A stretch of 64,000 nucleotides of DNA. Origin: Panicum virgatum (lineage: Eukaryota > Streptophyta > Magnoliopsida > Poales > Poaceae). The notes under the pieces were generated by a model. That model saw nothing but the letters and a program-made list of their open reading frames with translations. It was not told the origin of the DNA and searched no databases. This document shows, in pieces, positions 11,966 to 22,725 of this stretch; position 1 is the first letter of the stretch; every line of letters starts with the position of its first letter. The DNA lies in NCBI RefSeq assembly GCF_016808335.1, contig NC_053149.1, forward strand, positions 37,402,118-37,466,117, given 5' to 3'. A program made the position numbers and the translations under genes.

Positions 11966-12170
11966 TTTTGTCCCGGGTGGAGCCACGACCCGGGACAAAA
12001 GGGGGGGTCTTTTGTCCCGTGTGGAGCCACCACCCGGGACAAAAGGGCCTTTTGTCCTGGGTCGTGGCTCCACCCGGGACAAAATGTATTTTTGGCGGGC
12101 CGGGAAAATTCCCAGCCCACGGCCCACCTTTAGTCCCGGGTGGATTTACCACCCGGGACTAAAGGGGCCC
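11966..12170. repeat. internal cluster of CACTA-type hairpins (GTCCCGGGTGG class)
   Basis: Four or so inverted repeats of the form TTTTGTCCCGGGTGG / CCACCCGGGACAAAA lie side by side, the last as TTTAGTCCCGGGTGG. They look like CACTA subterminal repeats but are in the middle of the element, and their core differs from the outer ends (GTCCCGGTTGG). Confidence 0.8.
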
Positions 12171-12804
12171 GTTTTCCCTCGTTCCCGCCTAATCTTATGT
12201 TTGTTTTTGTTTCTTTTTACTTCTCTTTTAAAATTGGCTTTCATTTGTTAATTCAGTTAATAAAATTATGATTCCAAAAATTATGGAACAAAATTTCTTA
12301 TCTCTATATAAACTTGATACACGCAACAAAAATAATTAATTTTCATTCAATTGATTGGGTCAATGAAATATCTAACTTTTTTGAAATCATATTTGTTATT
12401 TTGACCATGCAAAAATACATTAGGTGAACAAATTTTTTCAAACTGTTGCTTTTCGACAGAAAGTGGATTCTATCATGATATTAATGTTTAAAAAGTGAAT
12501 TTTAGATAAAATTAAGCAATTTCATGATATTAATGAGTAGTGTGTGAGTTTGAGAGATAGTTTGTGTTAGTGAGATTGTGTGTGTTAGTGAGAAAGTATA
12601 GTGTGTTAATGTGAATGTAATTTCATGAAATAAATAAAATTAGTTGAGTAATCCATTATTGAATGAAAATTATAATTGAGTCTGCTAATTAAGTGAAAAA
12701 TATATAAAACAATATATATAACACATAAAGTATAATTGTACAGTATATATATAATAAAAGTATTCGAATTACAATTATGTTTTTATACAATAATATAAAA
12801 TGAT
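12171..12804. other. AT-rich spacer in the CACTA element
   Basis: No gene is seen. The sequence is AT-rich with GTGTGTTAGTGAGA-type low-complexity repeats around 12540-12610. Confidence 0.5.
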
Positions 12805-15800
12805 TCAAGTACATGAATGATTAGCGGTAACAGACTTTCTCTTCACAAATGTCCCTTGATTATGATCACGGCGCAAGTATGGAGCATCATCATTGGCTAG
12901 CAGGATGCATGGATCAGCATTTACTTCGAAAGGTGGAATGGCAACAAAATTATTATATTCTTCTGACAAGTCTGTCTTGTCCTCCACTCCAACGATGTTT
13001 CTCTTTCCTGATAGAACTATGTGTCGCTTAGGCTCATCCTTTTGCTTGTTTATCCCCTTCTTTGGCTTGCTGGACATGTCCTTAATGTAGAAAACCGTTG
13101 TTTTGATTGGTACTCTTTATAGCTTGGGCTATCGTATAAAATGTGTTTCCATTTATCTCGTACCCTTGGTATGTTAAGATATTCCAAGATGGTCCCCTAG
13201 CCAATAAGAACAGTTGTTCACTTATATCCATGTTATGCATTAGATGCTTCCGCAACCAGCTGCAGAAAGTGTGCATGTGCTCACGTGTAATCCATGTCTC
13301 AGACTTTTCCGGGAAATTGGAGAGCAGAATTTTCTTGTGTTCCTCGATATATGGGTCAACCAAGGATGATTGATGAAGAACCGTATAATGCGCTTTCTTG
13401 AATGAGAAATCATCTGTGCAGACATAAGATTTCTTTCCTAATGTACCCTTTCCAGTTAGTCTCCCCTCATATCGCGATTCAGGGACTCCAATTGGTTTAA
13501 GGTCATCAATAAAGTCAACACAAAAGTCAATGACCTCCTCAGTTCCGTAGGCACTGGCGATGCTTCCTTCTGGACGAGCTCTATTACGAACACATTTCTT
13601 GAGTACCCCCATGAACCTTTCGAATGGGAACATGTTGTGTAGAAATACTGGTCCGAGGATATCAATCTCTTTGACAAGGTGCACTAGAAGATGTGTCATG
13701 ATGTTGAAGAAAGATGGTGGAAATATCAGCTCAAAGCCAACAAGACATTGCACCACATCGTTTTGCAGCTTTATCAAATTCTCCGGATCAATTATCTTCT
13801 GAGAAACTGCGTTGAGGAAGGCACATATCTTCACGATGGTTAACCGGACGTTATCAGGCAGAATCCCCCGCAGCACAACCGGAAGAAGTTCGGTCATAAG
13901 CACATGGCAGTCATGGGACTTGAGATTTGTAAATTTCTTCTCTGCCATATTTAAGATTCCTTTTATATTGGATGAGTATCCAGATGGAACCTTTATACTG
14001 CTCAAGCAGTCAAACATGGTTTCTTTCTCTTCCTTGCTAAGAGTATAGCTGGCAGGACTTAAGTATTGTCGTCCATTATCTCGCTGTTGTGGATGTAAGG
14101 TATCTCGTTCTTCCATACGTTGCAATTCTTGACATGCTTCTACTGTATCTTTTGTCTTTCCGTACACTCCCAAGAATGCTATCAGGTTGACGCAAAAATT
14201 CTTCGTGAGGTGCATCACATCAATTGCATGACGAACATCTAAGACTTTCCAATATGGTAGCTCCCAAAAAATAGATTTCTTCTTCCACATGGGCGCCATT
14301 CCGTTTTCGTTCGGAACAGGTTGGCTACCAGATCCCTTTCCAAAAATAACTTCTAGATCTTTTACCATGTTGAAGACGCCTTTACCACTACAGTGCATCG
14401 GTTTTGTTCGGTGGTCCGCTTGGCCTTTGAAATGCTTGCCCTTCTTTCGTACTGCATGCCTGATGGGAAGAAACCGACGATGACCCATGTATACAACCTT
14501 CTTACAGTGAGTCAACCATATATTATCGGTATCATCTAAACAGTGTGTGCATGCTTTGTATCCCTTGTTCAAATGTCCTGACAAGTTACTAAGAGCAGGC
14601 CAGTCATTGATCGTTACGAACAGCAATGCTCGTAGGTTGAAGTTTTCCTGTTTGTATTCATCCCACATCCGTACACCTTCATCGCCCCAGAGCAATAAGA
14701 GTTCTTCGACCAATGGTCTTAGGTACACATCAATGTCATTTCCGGGCTGCTTTGGACCCGGGATAAGCACTGGCATCATGATGAACTTTCGTTTCATGCA
14801 GACCCATGGTGGAAGATTGTACAGACAAAGAGTCACAGGCCAAGTGCTATGACCACTGCTCATCTCACCAAAAGGATTCATGCCATCCGTACTCAAACCG
14901 AACCTTATGTTTCTCGCATCCAAATCAAATTCAGGGTACGTTCTATCTATTTTTCTCCACTGCGACCCATCAGCGGGGTGTCTCAACATCGAGTCTTTCT
15001 TGCGTTCCTCTTTGTGCCATCGCATTAACTTAGCATTATCTTTATTTCTAAACAGACGCTTCAAACGTGGTATTATAGGCGAATACCACATGACCTTCGC
15101 AGGAACTCTCTTCCGGGGAGGCTCCCACTCGACATCTCCAGGATCATCTTTTCTAATCTTCTAACGCAATACACTGCATACGGGACATGCATCCAAATTC
15201 TCGTACTCGCCTCGGTAAAGGATGCAGTCGTTGGGCATGCATGTATCTTTTGCACTTCCAGTCCTAAAGGGCAAACAAGTTGTTTGGCTTCATACGTTGT
15301 GGCAGGCAATTCATTGTCCTTAGGAAGCATTTTTTTAACAAGTTTGAGTAATTCACCAAATCCCTTTGTCGGATGCACCATTTGTCGCCTTCCATTGCAG
15401 CAACTCCAAGGTGGTGCCAAGTTTCTTAAATCCATTTTGACAATCTGGGTACAACAACTTATGGTGGTCCTCTAACAACTTCTGGAACTTCAACCTCTCC
15501 ATTTCACTCTCACAGTCTGCCTGCACATTGTGCAATGCCTGCCCCAGATCGTCGCTGGGATCATTTTCTGCTACATCTACTTCGGGCTCTTCCATGGGAA
15601 TATCGTCATCGAATGCACCGATTCCAGCATTCCCGGGAAAGTGGTCGTCAAAATCTTCTTCTTCATTGTCTTCCATGGTAACCCCCTGTTCTCCGTGCTT
15701 CGTCCAACAAACATACTTCTCCATGAAACCATTTGCGAAAATGTGGCTGTGTAGGATTCTTGAAGATAAGTAATCCTTGTTATTGTTGCAATGAACACAC

Positions 15801-15922
15801 GGGCAGCACATAAAACCATTCTGCTTGTTTGCCTCAGCCATAGACAAAAAATAATGCAGGCCATCAATGAATTCTTTCGAACGTCGGTCAGCATTGTACA
15901 TCCATTGCCGGTCCATCTGCAT
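12805..15922 (-). pseudogene. TNP2-type CACTA transposase, decayed
   Basis: The start at MDRQWMYNADRR (about 15916, after an ATGCAG that may be a splice acceptor) opens the transposase-associated domain with a CPCVHC zinc-binding motif. An acidic linker follows. The TNP2 core covers 13082-15091 (FGLSTDGMNPFGEM, PGNDIDVYLRPL, CTHC). Lesions are an indel near 15360, an indel near 15238 (between HAC and ND in HACPND) and a TAG at 15161-15163. After STNQNNG near 13085-13110 the sequence jumps directly to FYIKDMSSKPKKG. From knowledge of the family the intervening DUF4216 region, about 70-80 residues, is missing, with a frame change. The tail (IPPFEV...DAPYLRRDHNQGTFV) ends at 12805. No active transposase is expected from this copy. 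Confidence 0.88.
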
Positions 15923-16138
15923 TTTAAATAAATCGATTTGAATTCTTTACACGTATCGAATAAATAAAATATATCAAAACTAAATTAAACTAAATGTAAC
16001 ATAACATGAATAATTAAAAGATATGCAATATCCATCATACATCTTGATTAATTAAAAGGAGTACTTAATCCATTACAGAACTTAACAAAGGAGTACTATA
16101 CATGAAATTTAAAAATTCGGTCAACAACACATAGGTTT

Positions 16139-16447
16139 TCAACCGTCCTTGCGTTGGAACGCAGAATGCTCTAACGGATTTCTTGCTGGCGCATAAGAAG
16201 ATGGCGGAGCTGAAACCTCCGAGTTTGGTGGTGACGAACCGTAACGCCGCAATAAATCCTCAAGATCAAACGGAGGTTCCTCGCCCCTTGCCATGCATTC
16301 TCTATATTCTTTTTCCAAATAACGGAGCGCTGCCCTATGAAAAGCACTAGGTTTTTTGGACCGACGACCTACTCGAGTTGTGCCCTTCTCTTCAGAAGGA
16401 CAACGATCACCCCCACCGGCGCCACTCTCTCCAGCTGCTGAAGCCAT
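16139..16447 (-). CDS. small hypothetical ORF upstream of TNP2, 102 aa
   Basis: It begins MASAAGESGAGGGD, continues with a basic stretch (VGRRSKKPSAFHR) and a charged helix-like segment (ALRYLEKEYRECMARGEE), and ends with a Ser/Pro-rich tail. It lies about 200 bp 5' of the TNP2 start on the same strand and could be an upstream exon or a separate small protein. I do not recognise it. Its codon use is more gene-like than the surrounding AT-rich DNA. Confidence 0.35.
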   Translation of the reverse strand: MASAAGESGAGGGDRCPSEEKGTTRVGRRSKKPSAFHRAALRYLEKEYRECMARGEEPPFDLEDLLRRYGSSPPNSEVSAPPSSYAPARNPLEHSAFQRKDG

Positions 16448-16760
16448 ATTTTACTGAAAAATACCTTTATTTTCCACAAAATTATAAATTCTTACCATTA
16501 CAATGCAAAAATTATTTACTATTACAATTACAATGATCAGATTAATAACTCTTAAAAATAACAATGAAATCATATAAAAAAGATGAAATATATCATTAAT
16601 CCTCAAGAAATCTCTAATTAATTGAAAGAATTCTCTATAACTTCTAATTACTTTGACACCCTTCAGTTCCAGGAGTACACTCTTTTCAATATCCAGAAAC
16701 CCTCTAGAAGAAAAATAAACCTTTATTTCTGAAAATGTATATGTCAGTAACCTCAACCCT

Positions 16761-17028
16761 ACGGTGATGACACTACCTTTCGGGGGGACACGGTGCGGTA
16801 CAAGGATGTCACCAATCGGCCAGTCGCAGCACCAACATTTACGATTAATAGGCACATCACTTGGCACAGGCAGCATGCTCGTTGATATGCTCTCAGTACA
16901 ACAACGTCCATGCTGACTGCGTCAAATATTGTCTTCTTATCAATCAGAAGTGCTGGTGATGCGACCAACCGATTCGCGACGTGCTTATAGCGCATCGTGT
17001 ATTCCCGAAAGGTAGTGCCATCACCGTT
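16761..17028. repeat. near-perfectly centred inverted repeat, arms about 134 bp
   Basis: ACGGTGATGACACTACCTTT at 16761 pairs with the reverse complement ending at about 17026 (ACGGTGATGGCACTACCTTT). Similarity continues inward (AATCGGYYRGTCGCA, GAT^TRATAAG) almost to the centre near 16894. Each arm can be read as a related peptide (GDDTTFRGDTVRYKDV versus GDGTTFREYTMRYKHV), so the structure may come from inverted duplication of a short coding piece. Confidence 0.7.
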
Positions 17029-17582
17029 GGATGGAGATTAACAACGTATTCTTGTTTCGAAATAAAGATTTTTTTAGCTTCTAGATGGTTTCAATGTGAG
17101 TCTGAATAATTACATCACTAGAGTATCAGAATAATCCATTCATAATACAAAAAATTCTAATATACTCATTTCATTAATTCATTCATGAATACAAAAATCA
17201 ACTATCCACAATATGGTCATGTATACAAGTACATCACATGAAGTGTCTACACTCATTCTAAAAATTTCTACTATCCACATACTCATCTAAATCTAAAAGA
17301 AAATCACACCCTACATATGCAAATCTAGCTAAATGTCCAAGAAATGAGCTAGCTACACATTTTCTCTATTTCTAAAGCATGAAATGAGCTATACAAGCCA
17401 AGAAAGAAGAGAAAAACAAGCCCCAAACCTTTAGCGCCGATGGATGGACGGGGAATCAAAGATCTTCACAAATGTGGTGAAGAAATGAGCAAGAACTCCT
17501 CTCTCCTGAGCCGAGAACAACAAGAAACAAGTGAGCTGAATGGCTCGGGCGGGGGGAGAGGGAAGGGGATAAGGGGGGCCAA

Positions 17583-17876
17583 GGCCTTTTGTCCCGGTTG
17601 GAGACACCAACCAGGACAAAATGGGGGCCTTTTGTCCCGGTTGGTGTTTCCAACCGGGACAAAAGGGTACGCGGGCCTTTTGTCCCGGTTGGAGACACCA
17701 ACCGGGACAAAAGGCCCCCATTTTGTCCCGGTTGGTGTCTCCAACCGGGACAAAAGGCCCCTATCCCCCCGCTGGCCCGGCTAGCTGTTGGACCCGGGAC
17801 AAAAGCCACCTATTGTCCCGGGCCCAAAGGCTGCCGGGATAAATGGCCTGGAACAAAGGCCTATTCTGTAGTAGTG
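17583..17876. repeat. right CACTA end and subterminal hairpins
   Basis: At least four hairpins of the form CTTTTGTCCCGGTTGG / CCAACCGGGACAAAAG lie at about 17586-17755, followed by a weaker GACCCGGGACAAAA copy and the terminus ...CTATTCTGTAGTAGTG. Loop sequences alternate between AGACA and TGTTT/TGTCT types. Confidence 0.88.
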
Positions 17877-17879
17877 AGA

Positions 17880-19693
17880 TTGATTTTCTTCGCACTACTC
17901 GGAATCCGTATTTATAGCTGTGAAGGAATTGATGGAGAAATGGAATGGGCGTCGTTCTAATTCGTCATCGGGAAGTTCAGGAGGCGCGCGTAGGTGCGCG
18001 GGAAAAGGAACTGTCACGCGAGAACTGGCGAAACGATGTGGGCCAAATGTATGTATTATTCTTGTTATAATAAAATAAAAGTGTGTAGTTGTACAAAAAC
18101 AATTGACTAGCGCAGTGTTTGATACATATTGCCGAACTGCCCTGGCCCGTGTTCGAACCCGCGTGGCAGCATATTTTTTTCCTATCTGTTAGGGCTGGCG
18201 GCACACATGTTTTACCCCGTGCACGTGTTTCTTTCTGGGGCGGATCGAGTTGGATCCTAAAACATTAATTTCATTTTGTGCCTAACATTGGAACAGACTG
18301 AGGCCTTATTATCTGCGGCCTCCACCATGACACGCTGGACCCCACTGCACATACACATGGACCTTCAAGACCCACCCAACGAGACCCGCAGTAACACGTG
18401 TTAGCCACGTTGGCATGCTGGCCCGCATTCGTACATGTAACGGTCAAACGGGCCCTACAGTTACGCATGTTAGCCACATCGGCATGTTGGGCCCGTAGTG
18501 GTACGCATGGACGATTGGGTCCCACCTATCCAGTGGACCCCTTGTTGACATATTTGACACACAACCCTGACACGTCGACCTTTGGGTCCAGTCAGCACAT
18601 GTCATTGCCGGGTAGACAAACTCGCCCAATCAAACAGGGACCTACAGTTACATGTGTTAGCCATGTCAGCCTGCTGGGCCCTCACTCGTATACGTGGACG
18701 ATCGGGTCACACCTCTCCAGTGGACCCGTGTTGACATAGTTGACCCACAAGCGTGGCACGAGGGCCGGCGGGTCCATGTTGCTACACGTGGTAGCCGGTC
18801 CGGTTCTATGACGAGTCGGGTTTTTAGGGCGCACTGTTTTGTGACGCTATCAGATGAAGTTTTGTGACACACGTTTTAGTTTCATCACAATTCAGCATCG
18901 GATGAGGGCTGCGATGATGACCTGTGATGAAACAGATGTTGTTCTGTGACGCGCGTTTTATTTTCGTTGTAGCTAAACAGGGGCTGAGACCATCGTCGAA
19001 GAGCTATGACGAATCCTGAATTTTCGTCATAATGTGGTCTATTCAATGACGATTTTTTGGAACTTCATGTGCAAAACATTATTGGAGCTACTATTTCTAC
19101 AGTGGCTGCACATGTACAATAACTTCAAACACAAAAAATTAAGAGGATGTCTGTTCTATGTCAAATACATCAAAATCCTTTTTGACCCATATAACTATGA
19201 GTACACAAAACAATCGACAAACCAGGAACCTTGTATTGATATTTGATAGGAGGTGCATGTGTAGGTTTGTTTGAGTCTTTAAATCAGGTTTGTACCTTCT
19301 TCAAAGTGAAATGATATTATAGTTCCTTCTAATTATTCTCATCAGGACAATCGCATTTCTATTAATATGCATGAACTGGAGTTTTCACGTTGTGAGCCAC
19401 TACTTCTTTCCACTTACTAACTTCCCTCATTTCCTCAAAAGATTATCATCCATCATTCAAGTATTATGTAACATCATTACACAGAGACACAAAGAAGGAA
19501 TGGTGCAATATAATAGTGCACCAACAGGTTATAACACACTAGTTTGAACCTTAAGCCTTGAACAACAGATGGTCCACATCGCTAGTATAACTTCAAAATT
19601 CTTTCAATTTCAGTAACTACAAAATACAAACCAGCATGAGACTACCATGAGTTCTGATTGACAAACTGAATCGCTAGTATCCATGATCTAAAC
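17880..19693. other. intergenic, repeat-rich; no gene
   Basis: 18385-18790 carries a GC-rich repeat: CTACAGTTAC...TGTTAGCCA...TGGACGATYGGGTC...CCAGTGGACCC at about 18455 and again at about 18642 (period about 187 bp), with a partial copy before 18450. 18830-19060 has repeated TGTGACG/CGTCATA words (ATGACGAATCCTGAATTTTCGTCAT is self-complementary around its centre), typical of subterminal regions of DNA transposons. The element could not be identified and no target duplication was found. Confidence 0.5.
18385..18790. repeat. direct repeat, period about 187 bp
   Basis: Two long copies begin CTACAGTTAC (about 18455 and 18642). Both include GTGTTAGCCA- or ATGTTAGCCA-type words, GACGATTGGGTC / GACGATCGGGTC, and CCAGTGGACCC with TTGACATA. 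A partial copy lies immediately upstream. Confidence 0.7.
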
Positions 19694-22600
19694 TTATGCT
19701 GCCTCTGCTGGAGCAGCCATTTGTTGCTTCCTGATGGCATCTACTTGCTCAGATCTCTTTGCCCAAAGAACACTATACAGACCACCAACCATAATTACTC
19801 CACCTAAGATACTGCTGGGAAAAAATGACTTCCAGGTAAATAATTATAAATCATCTTCATTGTTACAAGAACAATGAGGGCAAGAAACTAGTATGCAGAA
19901 GGACAAACCCACCTTCCCAGGGTAACTGCTTCTCCGAGAAACAAAGACAGAATTATTGTGACAAGCAGAGTTATTGGCATTGTCATGGCCAAGAAAACAG
20001 GTCCGCTCTTGTCGATCACCCATACTTGCATATAATATGCAACTCCAGAAACAAGTATGCCCTGCATGATGTGTTCAGCAGTCTCAAACAAACAAGCATC
20101 GCATTCATATATTTGGTAGACTCAACAACTGATGGTCTTTTGGAAAAATAGTCAATGTAATATACAAAAATAAGCCAGCATTAATAAAACATATTATTAA
20201 TAAGAAGAAGAACCAATATACTTCTGCAACACGGGGAAAAAATATAAATTAGGTTCGGATAGAATGTGGCTCTGAGGCTTAGAAAGCTAGTACTAATACT
20301 TGAAGAGACTTTGATTTTTTATTTGAATCCTGACACATTTAAGTATGGGAATGGATCTGTTGAAATGCCCACACTCAAAACAGTGCATTAGCTTAGGGGA
20401 ATGTGTACAATTCTGAACAGGTTCTAAAGATTAATGAGCATCAGTCTAATTCCATTACCTTTGTTCCATTTAGATCAACAGGGAGAAAGTTTAATCTAGA
20501 AACTTTTTTATGATAAATATATAATAGATTATTAATTTTCTGCTGCTCAGAGAACAACTTTTTGTTACCTACAGGCTATAGGAATAGTAAGAAGTTCAAA
20601 ACTAAATGTTCATCTGTTGCTAAAAACAAAGATGCACGTACTGGTAATCAATCTGATCGAGCAGACATTACTTACAGAGTACACCACAGCAAGGAGACGT
20701 GCGTCTAGTCCTAGTCTCCATTTTGCAAAATCTCTCTCAGCCGCTAGGGCGATAAAAAAGCTTTGAATTGTTGCAAAGATCATCTGGAGAGTTGTATTGA
20801 GCAGCTTAGATGGATATGCTTCCAACATAGGTCCCTGAGAACAAGTACTGTGCAATAAATGTCATGAGGAAGCCAACAGGGTCTGTTTGATCTGCTATGA
20901 TCTTTGAATATGTAATAGAAGCTCCTGTAACTATCATACCTGAAAAACTGTCCAAAGAGCCCAAGATGTAGTTGATAAAGTCGTCAGGAAAATTCCTAGT
21001 ATCCAAGTCCTTCTTGGATGAGCATTAACCCCATAATGATGAAAAAGATGGTGGTGGTTGAATGATTTCATTTCAGGTCCTTGGTAAAATGCAAGTACAA
21101 TGACGCCAGCAAGGCTGAACAATATGCCACAAACTTTTGCAATCCCATGGAACATCTTCAAGTTCAAAGTCTCCATCCTGCCAGACAGAACGAGGAATAT
21201 CCAAAATTTAATCTAGCCTACATTTTCAAGTTAATTTGTCTAAAGAGAAAACATATAATAATCATGTTTTTGGTATATTGCAACTAGGCTTCTATTACTA
21301 AACTTCCAGAGGTCGTAAAATTTTCAAGATCGTTCTAGGTTCACAAAAAAGTTAAATATGATGCTTTTTTACTTCATCATCAATTTGTGTGATAGTCACT
21401 TCACTAGTAATTTTATTGTATAGTTCTATGTCGTGCAAGACTGGATCATATATAGGACATTATACAAAAAGAAAACAACAGAGAATTAGCTAAATCTACT
21501 CTAGTTTAGAAAGTTGCAGCTTACGCTGTGCATGCTTTGCTCTAACATTAGAATCCTGAAATATCTAAATTATGGTCTAGTATCACTACCTTCCTAAAAA
21601 TGCAAGTACAAAATAAAACCCCTCACCTCAAAAGAACAGCCAGAAAGAAAGCCACTGCTGGAAGGAGGTTAAATATTGCAGATGATGATGTTGCTGAGGC
21701 ATAACTTAGACCAAGGCCATATATGTTTATGCCTCCAGAAATCCTAGCAAAATAAAAAAAGGAAGAAGATCTCAAAAGATTAGTGAGTGGTGACTGTGCT
21801 AAAATATAGTAAATGGACAGTAGGAAAACTTATGTTGTTCTATGTGCTGTTATGAACAGAGAAACCCATCGAACCTATCAGTTTGACAAGTTCTGCACAT
21901 ATCTACCACTATCTCTATCAGTAGGAAAACTTATGCTGTTCTATGTGCTGTCAAAGGCTGGGTTATTGTTAGTTGTTGCGGGAGCGTTCGGAAGAGATGG
22001 CTGTGCACTGCTGCAGCCAAAGGAGCAAATGCAGAGGCTTTTAGCCTTGCAGCCGAGCTGCTGGCTGTGCAGCCAGCGAAAAAAAAATTCACAAGCAAAC
22101 AGAAAAATAAGGGAAAATAACAAAAAAAATTGATCGCTCTGTGGGAGGAAATATTACAAATACTGCACTTCAACTCAGAAAAGGGAAATGGTCAAATGAC
22201 TGAACCAGAGAGGCTAACATCTTACGGACAGAGGTGCAACGATGTGCAAACAAAAGTAGTTCAAGCATAGATCTCTGATAGACCTTTAAATTCAACATGA
22301 TGATTTTGATAACCATTTATGTTTCAGATTTCAGGTCAATACTGATCATTTGGCCAAACCAATAAAAACGACAACGATCAACAATAAGTACAAAATAAGA
22401 ACCCAAGCTCACCTACCCGTATAACGCATGCACAAATAACTTCAGAGAGACTTTAAATGAAAGTGGTGGAGCAGATTTCCTGCAGAAAGAAGCCTCTCAT
22501 TCATCCTCACATGGTGCTATGCCATAAAAATAAGTTTCAAGACTTGTATTACCTTTCAAGAACAAAAGCAACTGGCACCAAGAACAGAATAGCAACCAAA

Positions 22601-22725
22601 TGCCTGTAGAGAACAAAGACAGTCGTGCTCATGCCTTCATTGAAAGCGTTTTTGGTTACTATCTGCATGCCTCCGTATATAGCCCTTACGAGAAACGCGA
22701 CAACAAAAGCTGTTTTATTGCCCAT
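19694..22725 (-). CDS. WAT1-related / UMAMIT-type EamA membrane transporter (gene A, 338 aa)
   Basis: Seven exons: 22553-22725, 22417-22479, 21627-21743, 20940-21177, 20676-20834, 19913-20061 and 19694-19811. They sum to 1,017 nt, 338 codons plus TAA, with all phases consistent. The start MGNKTAFVVAFLVRAIYGG and the two EamA-like halves (each about five hydrophobic segments) match the plant MtN21/WAT1 family. Other family landmarks are VLYRHLVAILFLVPVAF, PPLSFKVSLKLF, SYASATSSSAIFNLLPA, YPSKLLNTTLQ and GPVFLAMTMPITLLVT. Members are integral membrane proteins moving amino acids, auxin or related metabolites at the plasma membrane or tonoplast; the substrate here cannot be told from sequence. 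Intron 2 has a 31-bp duplicated phrase (about 21819 and 21921). Confidence 0.93.

Larger units (their letters stand above)
6341..17876 (-). mobile_element. complete CACTA (En/Spm) DNA transposon, 11,536 bp
   Basis: The left end is CACTACTACAAAAATAT; the right end read inward on the other strand is CACTACTACAGAATAGG. Both are flanked by AGA (6338-6340 and 17877-17879), the 3-bp duplication expected for CACTA elements. Subterminal regions carry GTCCCGGTTGG hairpins at both ends. Two minus-strand genes lie inside: TNP2-type transposase (12805-15922) and a plant-transposase/Ulp1-like fusion (6957-10649). Both carry lesions, so the copy is probably not autonomous, but the ends look intact and could be mobilised by a related transposase. 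Confidence 0.93.

Noticed and set aside
11329..12127. Minus-strand ORFs of 263 and 140 codons in the CACTA GC-rich island
   Set aside because: Several frames on both strands are open and low-complexity, and they run through the hairpin cluster. They are not convincing genes.
17586..17760. Regular repeats resembling a CRISPR array
   Set aside because: The units are hairpins of a CACTA subterminal region (GTCCCGGTTGG), with spacers of unequal length, in a plant genome.
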